Assembly (NCBI RefSeq): GCF_019091455.1
Contig: NZ_JAGXJN010000023.1
Span: 1 to 47,043 of the forward strand
Length of the DNA stretch: 47,043 bases
Origin: Chitinophaga sp. GbtcB8
Lineage (GTDB): Bacteria; Bacteroidota; Bacteroidia; Chitinophagales; Chitinophagaceae
Direction of reading: 5' to 3'
Shown: piece by piece, positions 8,788 through 17,038 of the stretch
Layout: every line of letters begins with the position of its first letter
Numbering within the stretch: position 1 is the stretch's first letter
The notes under the pieces: generated by a model
Told to the model about the DNA's origin: nothing
Seen by the model: the letters and a program-made list of their open reading frames with translations, nothing else
Databases searched by the model: none
Position numbers and translations under genes: made by a program

Positions 8788-10536
8788 ATGTATAGAACGC
8801 ATACTTGTGGTGAACTCAGGTTGGAGCAGGCAGGCCGGCAGGTTACATTAGCCGGTTGGATACAAACAGTAAGGAAATTTGGCAGCATCACTTTCGTGGA
8901 TCTGCGCGACCGCTATGGTATTACTCAACTGTTGTTCGGGGAATCCCTGAATGCCCGGCTGGACGAGCAGCCCCTGGGACGTGAGTTTGTAGTGCAGGTA
9001 ACCGGCACCGTTACAGAGCGTACCAGCAAAAATCCGAATATGCCTACCGGCGATGTAGAGATCGCCGTAAGCGATTTTTCTATACTGAATGCCGCCAAAA
9101 CACCGCCCTTTACCATCCAGGATGATACGGATGGCGGTGATGAGCTGCGTATGAAATACCGCTACCTGGACCTTCGCCGCAACCTGGTGAAGCAGAACCT
9201 GGAGCTGCGCTACCGCGTAAACCGCTCTGTACGCAACTTCCTGGATACCAGGGGATTCATGGATATTGAAACACCTTTCCTTATAAAATCCACCCCGGAA
9301 GGCGCCCGCGACTTTGTGGTGCCCAGCCGTATGAACCCGAATGAGTTCTACGCCCTGCCGCAGTCGCCCCAAACCTTTAGGCAGCTGCTGATGGTGAGCG
9401 GGTACGACCGCTACTACCAGGTGGTAAAATGCTTCCGTGATGAGGACCTGCGTGCTGACCGGCAGCCGCAATTTACCCAGATTGACTGCGAAATGAGCTT
9501 TGTAGACCAGGAAGATATCCTGAACAACTTTGAAGATATGGTGAAACACGTGTTCAAAGAGATCAAGGGTATTACTTTCAACGAAGCTTTTCCCCGCATG
9601 ACCTGGGAGCATGCCATGGAATTCTATGGCAATGACAAACCGGACATCCGCTTTGAAATGAAGCTGGTAAACCTTACTGATACCGTTCAGAACCAGGGCT
9701 TTAAGGTGTTTGACGATGCAGAGCTGGTAATTGCCATCTGCGCAAAAGGCTGCAGTGAATACACCCGCAAACAGCTGGATGAGCTGACAGATTGGGTGAA
9801 ACGCCCCCAGATAGGTATGAGCGGCCTCATTCACCTGAAATATAATACAGACGGCACGTTGAAGAGCTCTGTGGATAAATTCTTTGACGAAACCAAGCTG
9901 AAAGGCTGGGCAGAAAAATGTAATGCCCAACCCGGCGATCTTATACTGGTACTGGCCGGCCGCGAAGAGCGCACCCGCAAAGCCATGAGCGAGCTGCGCC
10001 TGGAAATGGGCGAACGCCTTGGATTTCGCAACAAAAACGAGTTTAAACCGTTATGGGTCATAGACTTTCCGCTCTTTGAGTATGCTGAAGAGGAAAAACG
10101 CTGGGTAGCCCGTCACCATCCGTTCACCTCACCCAAACCGGATCAGGTGGCGCTGATGGATGAACCATCCAGGTATGGCGAGATCAAGGCCAATGCATAT
10201 GATATAGTGTTGAATGGTACAGAGATAGGCGGCGGCTCTATCCGTATTTTCCAGCGTGAGCTGCAGGAAAAAATGTTTGCCGCCCTGGGTATGAGCCCCG
10301 AAGAGGCCCGTCATAAATTCGGGTTCCTGCTGGGCGCCTTTGAGTACGGTGCACCTCCCCATGGTGGTATTGCCTTTGGTTTTGACCGCCTGTGCTCCCT
10401 GCTGGGCGGCAGCGAGAGCATCCGCGATTTCATTGCGTTCCCCAAGAACAACTCCGGGCGCGATGTAATGCTGGATGCCCCCAGTGATATAGACCAGTCT
10501 CAGCTGGATGAGCTGAAAATTGGGCTGGTGAAATAG
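8788..10536 (+). CDS. aspS: Aspartate--tRNA ligase
   Basis: A class II aminoacyl-tRNA synthetase that charges tRNA-Asp (or Asp/Asn if non-discriminating). The N-terminal OB-fold anticodon domain starts at MYRTHTCGEL. Motif 1 lies around GFMDIETPFL, motif 2 is FRDEDLRADRQPQFTQID, the bacterial GAD insertion follows, and motif 3 is GIAFGFDRL. From 8788 the protein is 582 residues, the usual bacterial length, and I chose this start because family members begin at this sequence. An in-frame ATG at 8725 with a GAGG eight bases upstream would add 21 unconserved residues and fits the promoter distance better, so the start is not settled. The gene end is followed by a unit array and hairpins. Confidence 0.97.
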   Translation: MYRTHTCGELRLEQAGRQVTLAGWIQTVRKFGSITFVDLRDRYGITQLLFGESLNARLDEQPLGREFVVQVTGTVTERTSKNPNMPTGDVEIAVSDFSILNAAKTPPFTIQDDTDGGDELRMKYRYLDLRRNLVKQNLELRYRVNRSVRNFLDTRGFMDIETPFLIKSTPEGARDFVVPSRMNPNEFYALPQSPQTFRQLLMVSGYDRYYQVVKCFRDEDLRADRQPQFTQIDCEMSFVDQEDILNNFEDMVKHVFKEIKGITFNEAFPRMTWEHAMEFYGNDKPDIRFEMKLVNLTDTVQNQGFKVFDDAELVIAICAKGCSEYTRKQLDELTDWVKRPQIGMSGLIHLKYNTDGTLKSSVDKFFDETKLKGWAEKCNAQPGDLILVLAGREERTRKAMSELRLEMGERLGFRNKNEFKPLWVIDFPLFEYAEEEKRWVARHHPFTSPKPDQVALMDEPSRYGEIKANAYDIVLNGTEIGGGSIRIFQRELQEKMFAALGMSPEEARHKFGFLLGAFEYGAPPHGGIAFGFDRLCSLLGGSESIRDFIAFPKNNSGRDVMLDAPSDIDQSQLDELKIGLVK

Positions 10537-10541
10537 TTTTT

Positions 10542-10646
10542 GGGTCCATGGACCCATGGTATACTGCATATAGCGCAGTTTTACTATTATGTAAAAGGCT
10601 ATGGACCATGGACTATTGACCATGGTCCGCCGGGACCCATCCCGGC
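10542..10646. repeat. GTCNATN-type heptamer array and palindromes downstream of aspS
   Basis: Beginning six bases after the aspS stop is a 14-base perfect palindrome (10542-10555, GGGTCCATGGACCC). Four in-register heptamers follow at 10600-10627 (TATGGAC, CATGGAC, TATTGAC, CATGGTC), which are inverted GTCNATN units. Inside them 10603-10611 pairs with 10620-10628 (9 bp, 8-base loop), and 10629-10646 is a further 6-bp GC hairpin. There is no T-tract. The same unit family recurs at 31541-31739. Confidence 0.8.
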
Positions 10647-10682
10647 ACATAATTTGCAAGAGGCTGATGCTTTTGATAAAAG

Positions 10683-10721
10683 ATCCCCTTTGGCGCCTGA
10701 TCAAAAGGTACCAAAGGGGAT
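10683..10721 (+). terminator. 11-bp hairpin between aspS and glucosaminidase gene
   Basis: 10683-10693 pairs perfectly with 10711-10721 around a 17-base loop. The stem is followed by only two Ts, so it is a weak intrinsic terminator candidate. It may instead act as an RNA 3'-end stabiliser. Confidence 0.5.
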
Positions 10722-10742
10722 TGGCACAATATAGAGAGCGTA

Positions 10743-10772
10743 TTGATATTTAATTTATATTACATAAATTTG
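10743..10772 (+). promoter_or_regulatory. Bacteroidota-type promoter of the glucosaminidase gene
   Basis: TTG at 10743-10745 is followed after exactly 19 bases by TAAATTTG at 10765-10772. This matches the sigma-ABfr consensus in both elements and spacing. The start codon lies 32 bases downstream of the -7 element. Confidence 0.75.
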
Positions 10773-10804
10773 TAAATTATTAACACCACAAAAAATATAC
10801 TGCC

Positions 10805-11338
10805 ATGAGAGGCAACAAACTACTCAGTCGTGTGGTATGGTTTTGTGCAATGCTAATATGTGTGCTGATAGCACAAACAGCCTACCCACAACAATATAAG
10901 AAGCGCTACCTCGACAAATACGAGGACCTGTCAGTGAAGCTGATGAATGAAACCGGTATCCCGGCCAGTATAATACTGGGCATAGGTATGCTGGAATCAG
11001 GAATGGGCACCAGCCGCAACGCAAAAATGCTGCATAACCACTTTGGTATTGTAGGGCGTAACAACCTGGCTAAGCGGCATGCCAGCTATCGTTCAAAATA
11101 CAAGGAGTATAAAACCGATGAAGATTCTTATGAGCACTTTGTAAAGATCGTCCGTAAGAAGAAATGGTATGCGGGCATGAAAGGCAATACGGAATATTCC
11201 CTTTGGCTTAAACATATGAATCATACCGGTTACAGCACAGCCGGTACAGAATGGATCAGAAGAGTAACAAACCTGATTAAACGATACAAATTATATAAAT
11301 TGGACGCGCAAATGGATTTTGCGAAACAAGACAACTAA
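10805..11338 (+). CDS. Secreted glucosaminidase-domain protein (GH73/FlgJ type)
   Basis: A 177-residue exported peptidoglycan hydrolase candidate. It has a hydrophobic signal peptide (about residues 1-28) and then a single glucosaminidase domain. GIGMLESGMGTS contains the family's catalytic Glu (E64), and NHFGIVG plus the Y/W-rich WYAGMKGNTEY stretch match the substrate cleft of N-acetylglucosaminidases. No LysM or other wall-binding domain is present. It precedes an O-acylation gene set. If that set modifies peptidoglycan, acetylation could control this enzyme, but that link is inference. It has its own promoter. Confidence 0.85.
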   Translation: MRGNKLLSRVVWFCAMLICVLIAQTAYPQQYKKRYLDKYEDLSVKLMNETGIPASIILGIGMLESGMGTSRNAKMLHNHFGIVGRNNLAKRHASYRSKYKEYKTDEDSYEHFVKIVRKKKWYAGMKGNTEYSLWLKHMNHTGYSTAGTEWIRRVTNLIKRYKLYKLDAQMDFAKQDN

Positions 11339-11340
11339 AT

Positions 11341-11411
11341 TACGCATAACGCTCAACGCTCAACGCTGAACGCATAAAGCATAAAGCGATCAGCGTTTAG
11401 CCTTTAGCGTA
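11341..11411. repeat. AA(A/C)GCNN heptamer array with inverted arm
   Basis: Two bases after the glucosaminidase stop begin seven heptamers in exact register (11341-11389): TACGCAT, three AACGCTC/G units, AACGCAT and two AAAGC units. After one base, three inverted units follow in register (11391-11411: CAGCGTT, TAGCCTT, TAGCGTA). The two arms can fold on each other. There is no T-tract. The unit family is the same as at 27391-27568. Confidence 0.85.
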
Positions 11412-11423
11412 ACAACACGACTC

Positions 11424-12803
11424 ATGCCAGCCAACAAATCCGCCCACCCGTTCTATATCATTGCCGGCACTATGATATGCTTGCTGGCTTTATCATTCGT
11501 ACATAACAGCTTCTCCTTCCAGGGTTTTACATCCCGGCAAATAGATCTGCTGGCTGATGTGAAATTTACCCCCGCTCCCCCTGTTGTTAAGCACACCATC
11601 ATTGCCAAAGGCAAGCCGGGCGACTCTGCCAGGCAGGTTACCGGCATCCCGGAACCAGCGCGCCGCAGCTACGATTTTATGACCTACACCGGCATACAGG
11701 AGTATACGGATACAGTAGCAGTAGCCCCGGGCATGCAGCACTTTTTGCAGGCCTTGGAGGAGCTGAAAGCCGGTAAGCGTAAAAAAGTGCGTATCGCCTA
11801 CTTTGGCGATTCCATGATAGAAGGTGACCTGATCACCGGCGACCTGCGCGACAGCCTGCAAACACAGTTCGGAGGCGCCGGCGTGGGTTTTGTACCTGTA
11901 ACCTCTGTAGTAGCTTCTTTCAGAACTACTATTCAGCATACTTTCTCCAATAACTGGAAAGATTATCATTTCCGCAACAATCCCCCGCAGGACCTGCCGC
12001 TGGGCCTTTCGGGCCATACTTTTATACCTGCCACAGAAAGCTGGGCGCGGTATAGCCCTGTGCGTAAACACGGGCTGGACCGTTTCAGCGAAGTAGTTCT
12101 TTTCTATGGCCCGGGTAACAGTAACGTGACCATTAACGGCAAGCCCTACACGCTTTCCGGCGGCGACCCTGTAAATGAGCTGGCCCTTCAGCAGGACACT
12201 GCGCAGCCATCCTTAATGCTGAAGTATGCAGGCGGCAGCCCCCAATCGTTTTACGGGTTAAGCTTTGAAAGTAATAACGGAGTATACGTAGATAACTTTT
12301 CTTTCCGCGGTATTAGCGGTATAGAGCTGGGTAAGCTGGGCCGGGGCGTGCTGCAGCAAATGCAGCGCCAGCACCCGTATGACCTGGTAGTGCTGCACTA
12401 TGGCGCTAACGTGCTGTTCCGCCCGGAGCTAACGGATTACAGCTGGTATGAGCGCCCCATGCAAAGGGTCATAGATTCCCTGCGCAATAACTGGCCGCAA
12501 ACCTCTTTCCTGATAGTAGGCACCGCAGATAAAGCTTATAAAAAAACAGACCGTTATATTACGGCGCCCGGTGTGCCTGCCCTGCTGAAAGTACAGCATG
12601 AGCTGGCAGAGCAGCATGGCACCGCTTACTGGAACCTGTACGCAGCCATGGGCGGCGAAGGTTCTATGACGCACTGGGTAGAAGGAGATACCGTATTAGC
12701 GAATAAAGATTATACACATTTTAACAGGCAGGGAGCGGCCAGGGTGGGAGCGCTGCTGTATAAAGCGATCATGGATGAGTATAAGCAGGAGCTGCACCCC
12801 TAG
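11424..12803 (+). CDS. Membrane-anchored SGNH/GDSL hydrolase-like protein (first of two)
   Basis: A 459-residue protein with an N-terminal uncleaved anchor or signal (FYIIAGTMICLLALSFV) and a periplasmic SGNH domain. Block I is YFGDSMIEGD with the candidate nucleophile S130. The C-terminal DYTHF supplies D429 and H432 of the expected triad, and VVLHYGANVLF is a plausible block with the oxyanion residue. The insertion between block I and the rest is large, as in polysaccharide O-acetyl-transfer partners (AlgJ/AlgX/PatB-like). It is followed by a second SGNH gene and an MBOAT gene, so acetyl transfer or removal on an envelope polymer is the likely role. The target is unknown. Confidence 0.8.
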   Translation: MPANKSAHPFYIIAGTMICLLALSFVHNSFSFQGFTSRQIDLLADVKFTPAPPVVKHTIIAKGKPGDSARQVTGIPEPARRSYDFMTYTGIQEYTDTVAVAPGMQHFLQALEELKAGKRKKVRIAYFGDSMIEGDLITGDLRDSLQTQFGGAGVGFVPVTSVVASFRTTIQHTFSNNWKDYHFRNNPPQDLPLGLSGHTFIPATESWARYSPVRKHGLDRFSEVVLFYGPGNSNVTINGKPYTLSGGDPVNELALQQDTAQPSLMLKYAGGSPQSFYGLSFESNNGVYVDNFSFRGISGIELGKLGRGVLQQMQRQHPYDLVVLHYGANVLFRPELTDYSWYERPMQRVIDSLRNNWPQTSFLIVGTADKAYKKTDRYITAPGVPALLKVQHELAEQHGTAYWNLYAAMGGEGSMTHWVEGDTVLANKDYTHFNRQGAARVGALLYKAIMDEYKQELHP

Positions 12804-12849
12804 TGATTTTGTGAAGGCGTTTGTAAAAGCATAATATTTGGTTTTATTC

Positions 12850-14103
12850 ATGGACAGTAAGGGCAAGAGCGCGAAGGTGCTGGTTTTTTTCATAGGAGTA
12901 TTACTGGTAACAGTTGATGCAGTGGCGCAACACGCCGCAGCAACAACTGCGACTAATAATATCATACAGCAGGACACTGCCCTGTACCGTTTTTTTGCAG
13001 CGCTGAACGAGGTAGATAGCAATGTGGTAAGCATATTACACCTGGGCGATTCCCATATACAGGCAGGCTTTTTCCCGGTTGCCACGGGAGGCGCCCTGCA
13101 GCAGCAGTTTGGCAATGCCGGCCGTGGATGGGTATTTCCCTATAACCTGGCAGGCACCAATGGGCCGGATGATTACCGCTGGAACAGTACGGTAAGATGG
13201 CAGGCAGACAGGATCATAGACAAACATAAAGACCAGGAGCCGGGGCCCGGAGGTATTGTGATCTATTCACAAAGCGCCGCTCCCACACTGGCTTTCAACG
13301 GCCGGGGCGATAATGGGATGGAGGATGAGGTAACGCAGGCGCAATTGTTTTTTGATGCCGGAACAGCCGATGTAAGTGTGCAAACGCCGGGAGCGGAAGT
13401 AACGGTAATGCCGGCGCCTTATCCCGGTTCACCTACATTAAGCAGGGCCACCTTAAACTTTTCGCAGCCCATGTCTACTTTCCAGACACGCTGGGAAGAT
13501 AATGGCAGCAGCATTTTCCGGTTCTACGGCGCTATTCTGCAGAACGGGCATAACGGCATCCTGTACCATGCCATAGGTATTAATGGCGCGCAGTTCCAGC
13601 ATTACGTGGAAACGGATAATACGCTGGCCGCACAATGCCAGGCGCTGCAGCCGCAGCTGGTGATCATTTCACTGGGCACTAATGAAGCATACAGCGGCCT
13701 GGGAGCAGCAGCCATCCGTGATCAGGTGGATAATGCAGTGCGTTTGATAAAAGAGCAGCTACCAAATGTGAATATTTTACTGACTACGCCCCCGGATTGC
13801 ATGCGCACATCCAAAAAGGCGTTCAGGAAAAAGGTAGGTAAAAAGTACCGCACCTATTACCGCATTAATTACTATCCTAATCCGGCCATTAACATGGTTA
13901 CGCAGCTGCTGATAGATTACAGCCGTGAGCATGGGCTGGCCTGCTGGAATTTTAATGCGGTTAACAAAGCCATGAAAAGCAGCTTTGCCGGCACCTGGGC
14001 GGCTGATCATATTCATTTCAGCGCAAGAGGTTACCAGCTGCAGGGACGCTTGTTATATGAGGCACTGCGCCGCTCATACGCCCTGTACCTGGACCGGAGA
14101 TAA
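12850..14103 (+). CDS. SGNH/GDSL hydrolase-like protein (second of two)
   Basis: A 417-residue exported protein. I set the start at ATG 12850 rather than the in-frame TTG at 12838, because the signal peptide (VLVFFIGVLLVTVDAVA) follows it naturally. Block I is LHLGDSHIQAG with S68. LGTNEAYSG provides the conserved Asn region, and DHIHF near the C-terminus gives D386 and H389. It resembles the upstream SGNH protein in plan but not closely in sequence, so the pair may be old paralogues or distinct enzymes (transferase and esterase). Spacing to the MBOAT gene is 33 bases, consistent with one operon. Confidence 0.8.
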   Translation: MDSKGKSAKVLVFFIGVLLVTVDAVAQHAAATTATNNIIQQDTALYRFFAALNEVDSNVVSILHLGDSHIQAGFFPVATGGALQQQFGNAGRGWVFPYNLAGTNGPDDYRWNSTVRWQADRIIDKHKDQEPGPGGIVIYSQSAAPTLAFNGRGDNGMEDEVTQAQLFFDAGTADVSVQTPGAEVTVMPAPYPGSPTLSRATLNFSQPMSTFQTRWEDNGSSIFRFYGAILQNGHNGILYHAIGINGAQFQHYVETDNTLAAQCQALQPQLVIISLGTNEAYSGLGAAAIRDQVDNAVRLIKEQLPNVNILLTTPPDCMRTSKKAFRKKVGKKYRTYYRINYYPNPAINMVTQLLIDYSREHGLACWNFNAVNKAMKSSFAGTWAADHIHFSARGYQLQGRLLYEALRRSYALYLDRR

Positions 14104-14136
14104 GAAGTAATAAGACCGTTAAATTGAATCGTTTAA

Positions 14137-15624
14137 ATGATTGATGTTACTAAACTGTTGTCAACCTTGGTATACGATCCTAAGGATCCTGTACTGTTCA
14201 ACAGCGCATTTTTCTTTTATTACTTTGCCATTTTCCTGTTATGCTACCTGGCGGTATCCGGCAGCAAAACCGGGCGGGTATGGGTTTTTACCCTGTTCTC
14301 TTTATACTTTTTTTACAAGGCCTGCGGGTTTTATGTAGGGCTGGTGATCTTATCCGCCATCGTGGATTTTAACCTTTCCCGGTGGATCTACCGTGCGCAG
14401 CAACGGTCGTTACGCGTGTTCCTGCTGGTATTCAGTATTGTCATTAACATAGGACTGCTGTTCTATTTCAAGTATACAGATTTCTTTATTGGCATTGTGA
14501 ACGAGGTAACGGCCGGGCATATACGCCCTTTGCATTTGCTGTTGCCTATTGGGATCTCCTTTTATACGTTCGAGAACCTGAGCTATACCATAGATGTGTA
14601 CCGGAAAGAGTTTCCGCCGGTAGACAATTTTATGGATTACCTGTTCTTTCTTTCCTTTTTTCCCAAGCTGATGATGGGCCCTATTGTGCGGGCGGCTGAT
14701 TTTATTCCGCAAATATCCCAGCCTTATGTGCTGGACCGGGAAGATATAGGCACCGGCATGTACCTTATTATCAGCGGGCTGTTTAAGAAGATCGTAATAT
14801 CGGATTTCATTTACCTCAATTTTGTACAATACATTTTTGACGATCCCTCCAAGCACACCGGCCTGGAATGTTTGCTGGGCGTGTATGGTTATGCATTGGT
14901 GATCTACTGCGATTTTTCCGGTTACTCTGACATGGCCATTGGTATTGCCCGCTGGACCGGGTTTAAAATACCGGCCAACTTTGCCACGCCTTACCAGAGC
15001 GCCAGCATTACAGAGTTCTGGCGCAGGTGGCATATATCCCTTTCCTCCTGGCTGCGCGATTACCTGTACATACCGCTGGGCGGTAACCGCAAAGGCAGGG
15101 TGCGCCAGTATGTGAACCTGGCGCTAACCATGCTGATAGGCGGTTTCTGGCACGGGGCCAGCTGGAACTTTATTTTCTGGGGCGGCCTGCATGGCGTGGC
15201 CCTGGGGCTTGATAAAGTAAGGATAGACTGGCTGAAAAAGACCGGTAAAGTGTACACCGGTTTTAGCAAATACTTTTTTAAAGTGCTGGGCATCCTTATT
15301 ACTTTCCACTTTGTATGTTTCTGCTGGATCTTTTTTAAGGCATCCTCCTTTCACGATGCCTGGGCGCTGATACACCAGATCGCGTACGACTTTCAGCCGG
15401 GTATCTGGTATGATCTGTACCAGGGTTATACTGCTGTATTTGCCTTAATGCTGCTGGGTTTTGCGCTGCATTTTGTAACGGCTTCCGGTGGCCAGCAGGT
15501 GATGGAAAAAACCATGGCGCGGGTGCCCGTATGGGGCAGCGTGGCCATTATGGTTGTGTTCATCTGGCTGCTGATCCAGGTAAAATCTACCCAGCCTATG
15601 ATCCCGATCTATTTCCAGTTTTAA
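14137..15624 (+). CDS. MBOAT-family O-acyltransferase (AlgI/PatA-like)
   Basis: A 495-residue polytopic membrane protein with about ten hydrophobic segments. Family signatures are RWHISLSSWLRDYLYIPLGG, FWHGASWN with H339, and WGGLHG with H352, the position of the invariant MBOAT histidine. Such proteins pass acyl groups (usually acetyl) across the inner membrane to a periplasmic SGNH partner, as AlgI does for alginate. The two SGNH genes immediately upstream fit that division of labour. The acceptor polymer cannot be told from the window, since no polysaccharide synthase is present. Confidence 0.92.
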   Translation: MIDVTKLLSTLVYDPKDPVLFNSAFFFYYFAIFLLCYLAVSGSKTGRVWVFTLFSLYFFYKACGFYVGLVILSAIVDFNLSRWIYRAQQRSLRVFLLVFSIVINIGLLFYFKYTDFFIGIVNEVTAGHIRPLHLLLPIGISFYTFENLSYTIDVYRKEFPPVDNFMDYLFFLSFFPKLMMGPIVRAADFIPQISQPYVLDREDIGTGMYLIISGLFKKIVISDFIYLNFVQYIFDDPSKHTGLECLLGVYGYALVIYCDFSGYSDMAIGIARWTGFKIPANFATPYQSASITEFWRRWHISLSSWLRDYLYIPLGGNRKGRVRQYVNLALTMLIGGFWHGASWNFIFWGGLHGVALGLDKVRIDWLKKTGKVYTGFSKYFFKVLGILITFHFVCFCWIFFKASSFHDAWALIHQIAYDFQPGIWYDLYQGYTAVFALMLLGFALHFVTASGGQQVMEKTMARVPVWGSVAIMVVFIWLLIQVKSTQPMIPIYFQF

Positions 15625-15634
15625 AGGTTTCTGC

Positions 15635-15642
15635 TACATTTG
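15635..15642 (+). promoter_or_regulatory. Bacteroidota -7 element before porin gene
   Basis: TACATTTG followed by a C-run lies 20 bases before the porin start and matches TAnnTTTG. It begins only 10 bases after the MBOAT stop. No TTG is found at the -33 position (a TTTC is near it), so strength is uncertain. Confidence 0.45.
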
Positions 15643-15661
15643 CCCCCAAATAGCTATCAAC

Positions 15662-16978
15662 ATGCGAATTTCGATGCGCCTGACGGTCTTATGTCTTTTC
15701 CTGTTACTGTCTGCCACTGCCGCCAGGGCCCAGTTCCTGATGGATATGATAGATACCACTACCGAATTGGGTAAGGGCATGTTTTCCATGTACAAGAAGT
15801 ATGATGCGCTGCGCTTTAGCGGTTATATACAACCCCAGTTCCAGTATAGCAGCGGCAAAGGGGCCAAAGGCTTTGCCGGCGGCGATTTCCCTGCTGCCGT
15901 AGATAACCGTTTTACCTTACGCAGGGGCCGTTTGCGGGTAGATTATGAACGGAATAATGATAATCACATGCCGGTGGTGCTGTTTGCTTTCCAGTTTGAT
16001 GGGTCGGAAAGAGGGGTATTTATCCGTGATTTTTACGGCCGTTTCTTTGAAAATAAGTGGGATGTGTTATCCGTTTCCGCCGGTATGTTTGCCCGCCCTT
16101 TTGGATATGAGGTGAACCTGGCTTCGGCCGATAGGGAAAGCCCGGAAAGGGGGCGTATGTCGCAGCTGCTGATGAAAACGGAGCGCGACCTGGGCGCTAT
16201 GCTGAGCTTTGAGCCCCGCCGCAAAAGCCATCCTTTACGGTATATAAAAATAGATGCCGGCTTTTTTAACGGGCAGGGCCTTTCCGGCACCACGGATTTT
16301 GACAGTCACAAAGATCTCATTACCCGCATATCGCTAAAGCCTGTAAATCTGAATGCGGGCGGTATGCGGCTCTCCGCCGGTATCTCCTGCCTGTACGGCG
16401 GTATGCAGCAGTTCACAAAATATATTTACCGGTCAAACGGCGCCGCTGGTTTTAACATTGATTCCACAGCAGCCAATGAAGGCAAAATAGCGCCCCGCCA
16501 TTACTATGGTGCAGATGTGCAGTGGAGGATCCCCAACCGGAAAGGATTTACAGAACTAAGAGCTGAATATATACGCGGCACCCAAACCGCTACTGCTGCC
16601 AGCAGTGAAACACCGGGCGTAATTCCTGTAGATGCTGCAGGGCACCGCCAGCCGCTGTACATCCGTAAGTTCAATGGGGCTTATGTTTATTTTTTACAAC
16701 ACCTGGGCAGTGAGCAGCACCAGCTGGCGCTGAAGTATGATTTTTATGATCCCAACAATGAGCTGCATGGTCACCAGATAGGGCAGGCTAACAGCAATAC
16801 TACGGAAGCAGATATACGGTTTGATACTTTTGGCGGCGGTTATTTATACTACGTAAACGAGCACCTGAAGCTTACCCTCTGGTACGACCTGGTGCGCAAT
16901 GAAGCTACCGACCTGCAGGGTTATACCAAAGATGTAGCGGATAACGTATTTACCTGCCGCCTGCAGTTCAGGTTTTAA
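15662..16978 (+). CDS. Outer-membrane porin, OprO/OprP (phosphate-selective) family
   Basis: A 438-residue outer-membrane beta-barrel. A signal peptide ends at ARA. An early SGYIQPQFQY strand and RFTLRRGRLRVDYE are the family's N-terminal signature. The protein then alternates amphipathic strands and ends in FTCRLQFRF with a terminal Phe for BAM recognition. Arg/Lys-rich loops fit anion passage, but in Bacteroidota this family is broad and substrate assignment is weak. A PhoR/PhoB-like pair lies 10 kb away on the other strand, which may be coincidence. The downstream region is a convergent octamer hairpin. Confidence 0.85.
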   Translation: MRISMRLTVLCLFLLLSATAARAQFLMDMIDTTTELGKGMFSMYKKYDALRFSGYIQPQFQYSSGKGAKGFAGGDFPAAVDNRFTLRRGRLRVDYERNNDNHMPVVLFAFQFDGSERGVFIRDFYGRFFENKWDVLSVSAGMFARPFGYEVNLASADRESPERGRMSQLLMKTERDLGAMLSFEPRRKSHPLRYIKIDAGFFNGQGLSGTTDFDSHKDLITRISLKPVNLNAGGMRLSAGISCLYGGMQQFTKYIYRSNGAAGFNIDSTAANEGKIAPRHYYGADVQWRIPNRKGFTELRAEYIRGTQTATAASSETPGVIPVDAAGHRQPLYIRKFNGAYVYFLQHLGSEQHQLALKYDFYDPNNELHGHQIGQANSNTTEADIRFDTFGGGYLYYVNEHLKLTLWYDLVRNEATDLQGYTKDVADNVFTCRLQFRF

Positions 16979-17038
16979 ATGCAAATGTGCCGGCAAAACA
17001 AGCTTACCGGCACATTTGCGTATTAACAGATCAGCACA
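16978..17038. repeat. NNTGCNNN octamer array forming a bidirectional hairpin between convergent genes
   Basis: Octamers run in register from the last base of the porin stop: AATGCAAA (16978-16985) and TGTGCCGG (16986-16993). The opposite strand has the same family starting directly after the stop of the convergent FAD gene: TGTGCTGA (17038-17031), an unrelated octamer, TACGCAAA (17022-17015) and TGTGCCGG (17014-17007). 16981-16993 and 17007-17019 form a perfect 13-bp stem with a 13-base loop. No T-tract follows. It probably ends transcription from both sides. Confidence 0.85.

Noticed and set aside
8848..9930. 360-residue minus-strand ORF opposite aspS
   Set aside because: It is long but fully antisense to a conserved housekeeping gene, and its composition is that of a shadow frame.
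10129..10704. 191-residue minus-strand ORF opposite the aspS end
   Set aside because: It is antisense to conserved AspRS motif 3 and to the repeat region, with no recognisable protein features.
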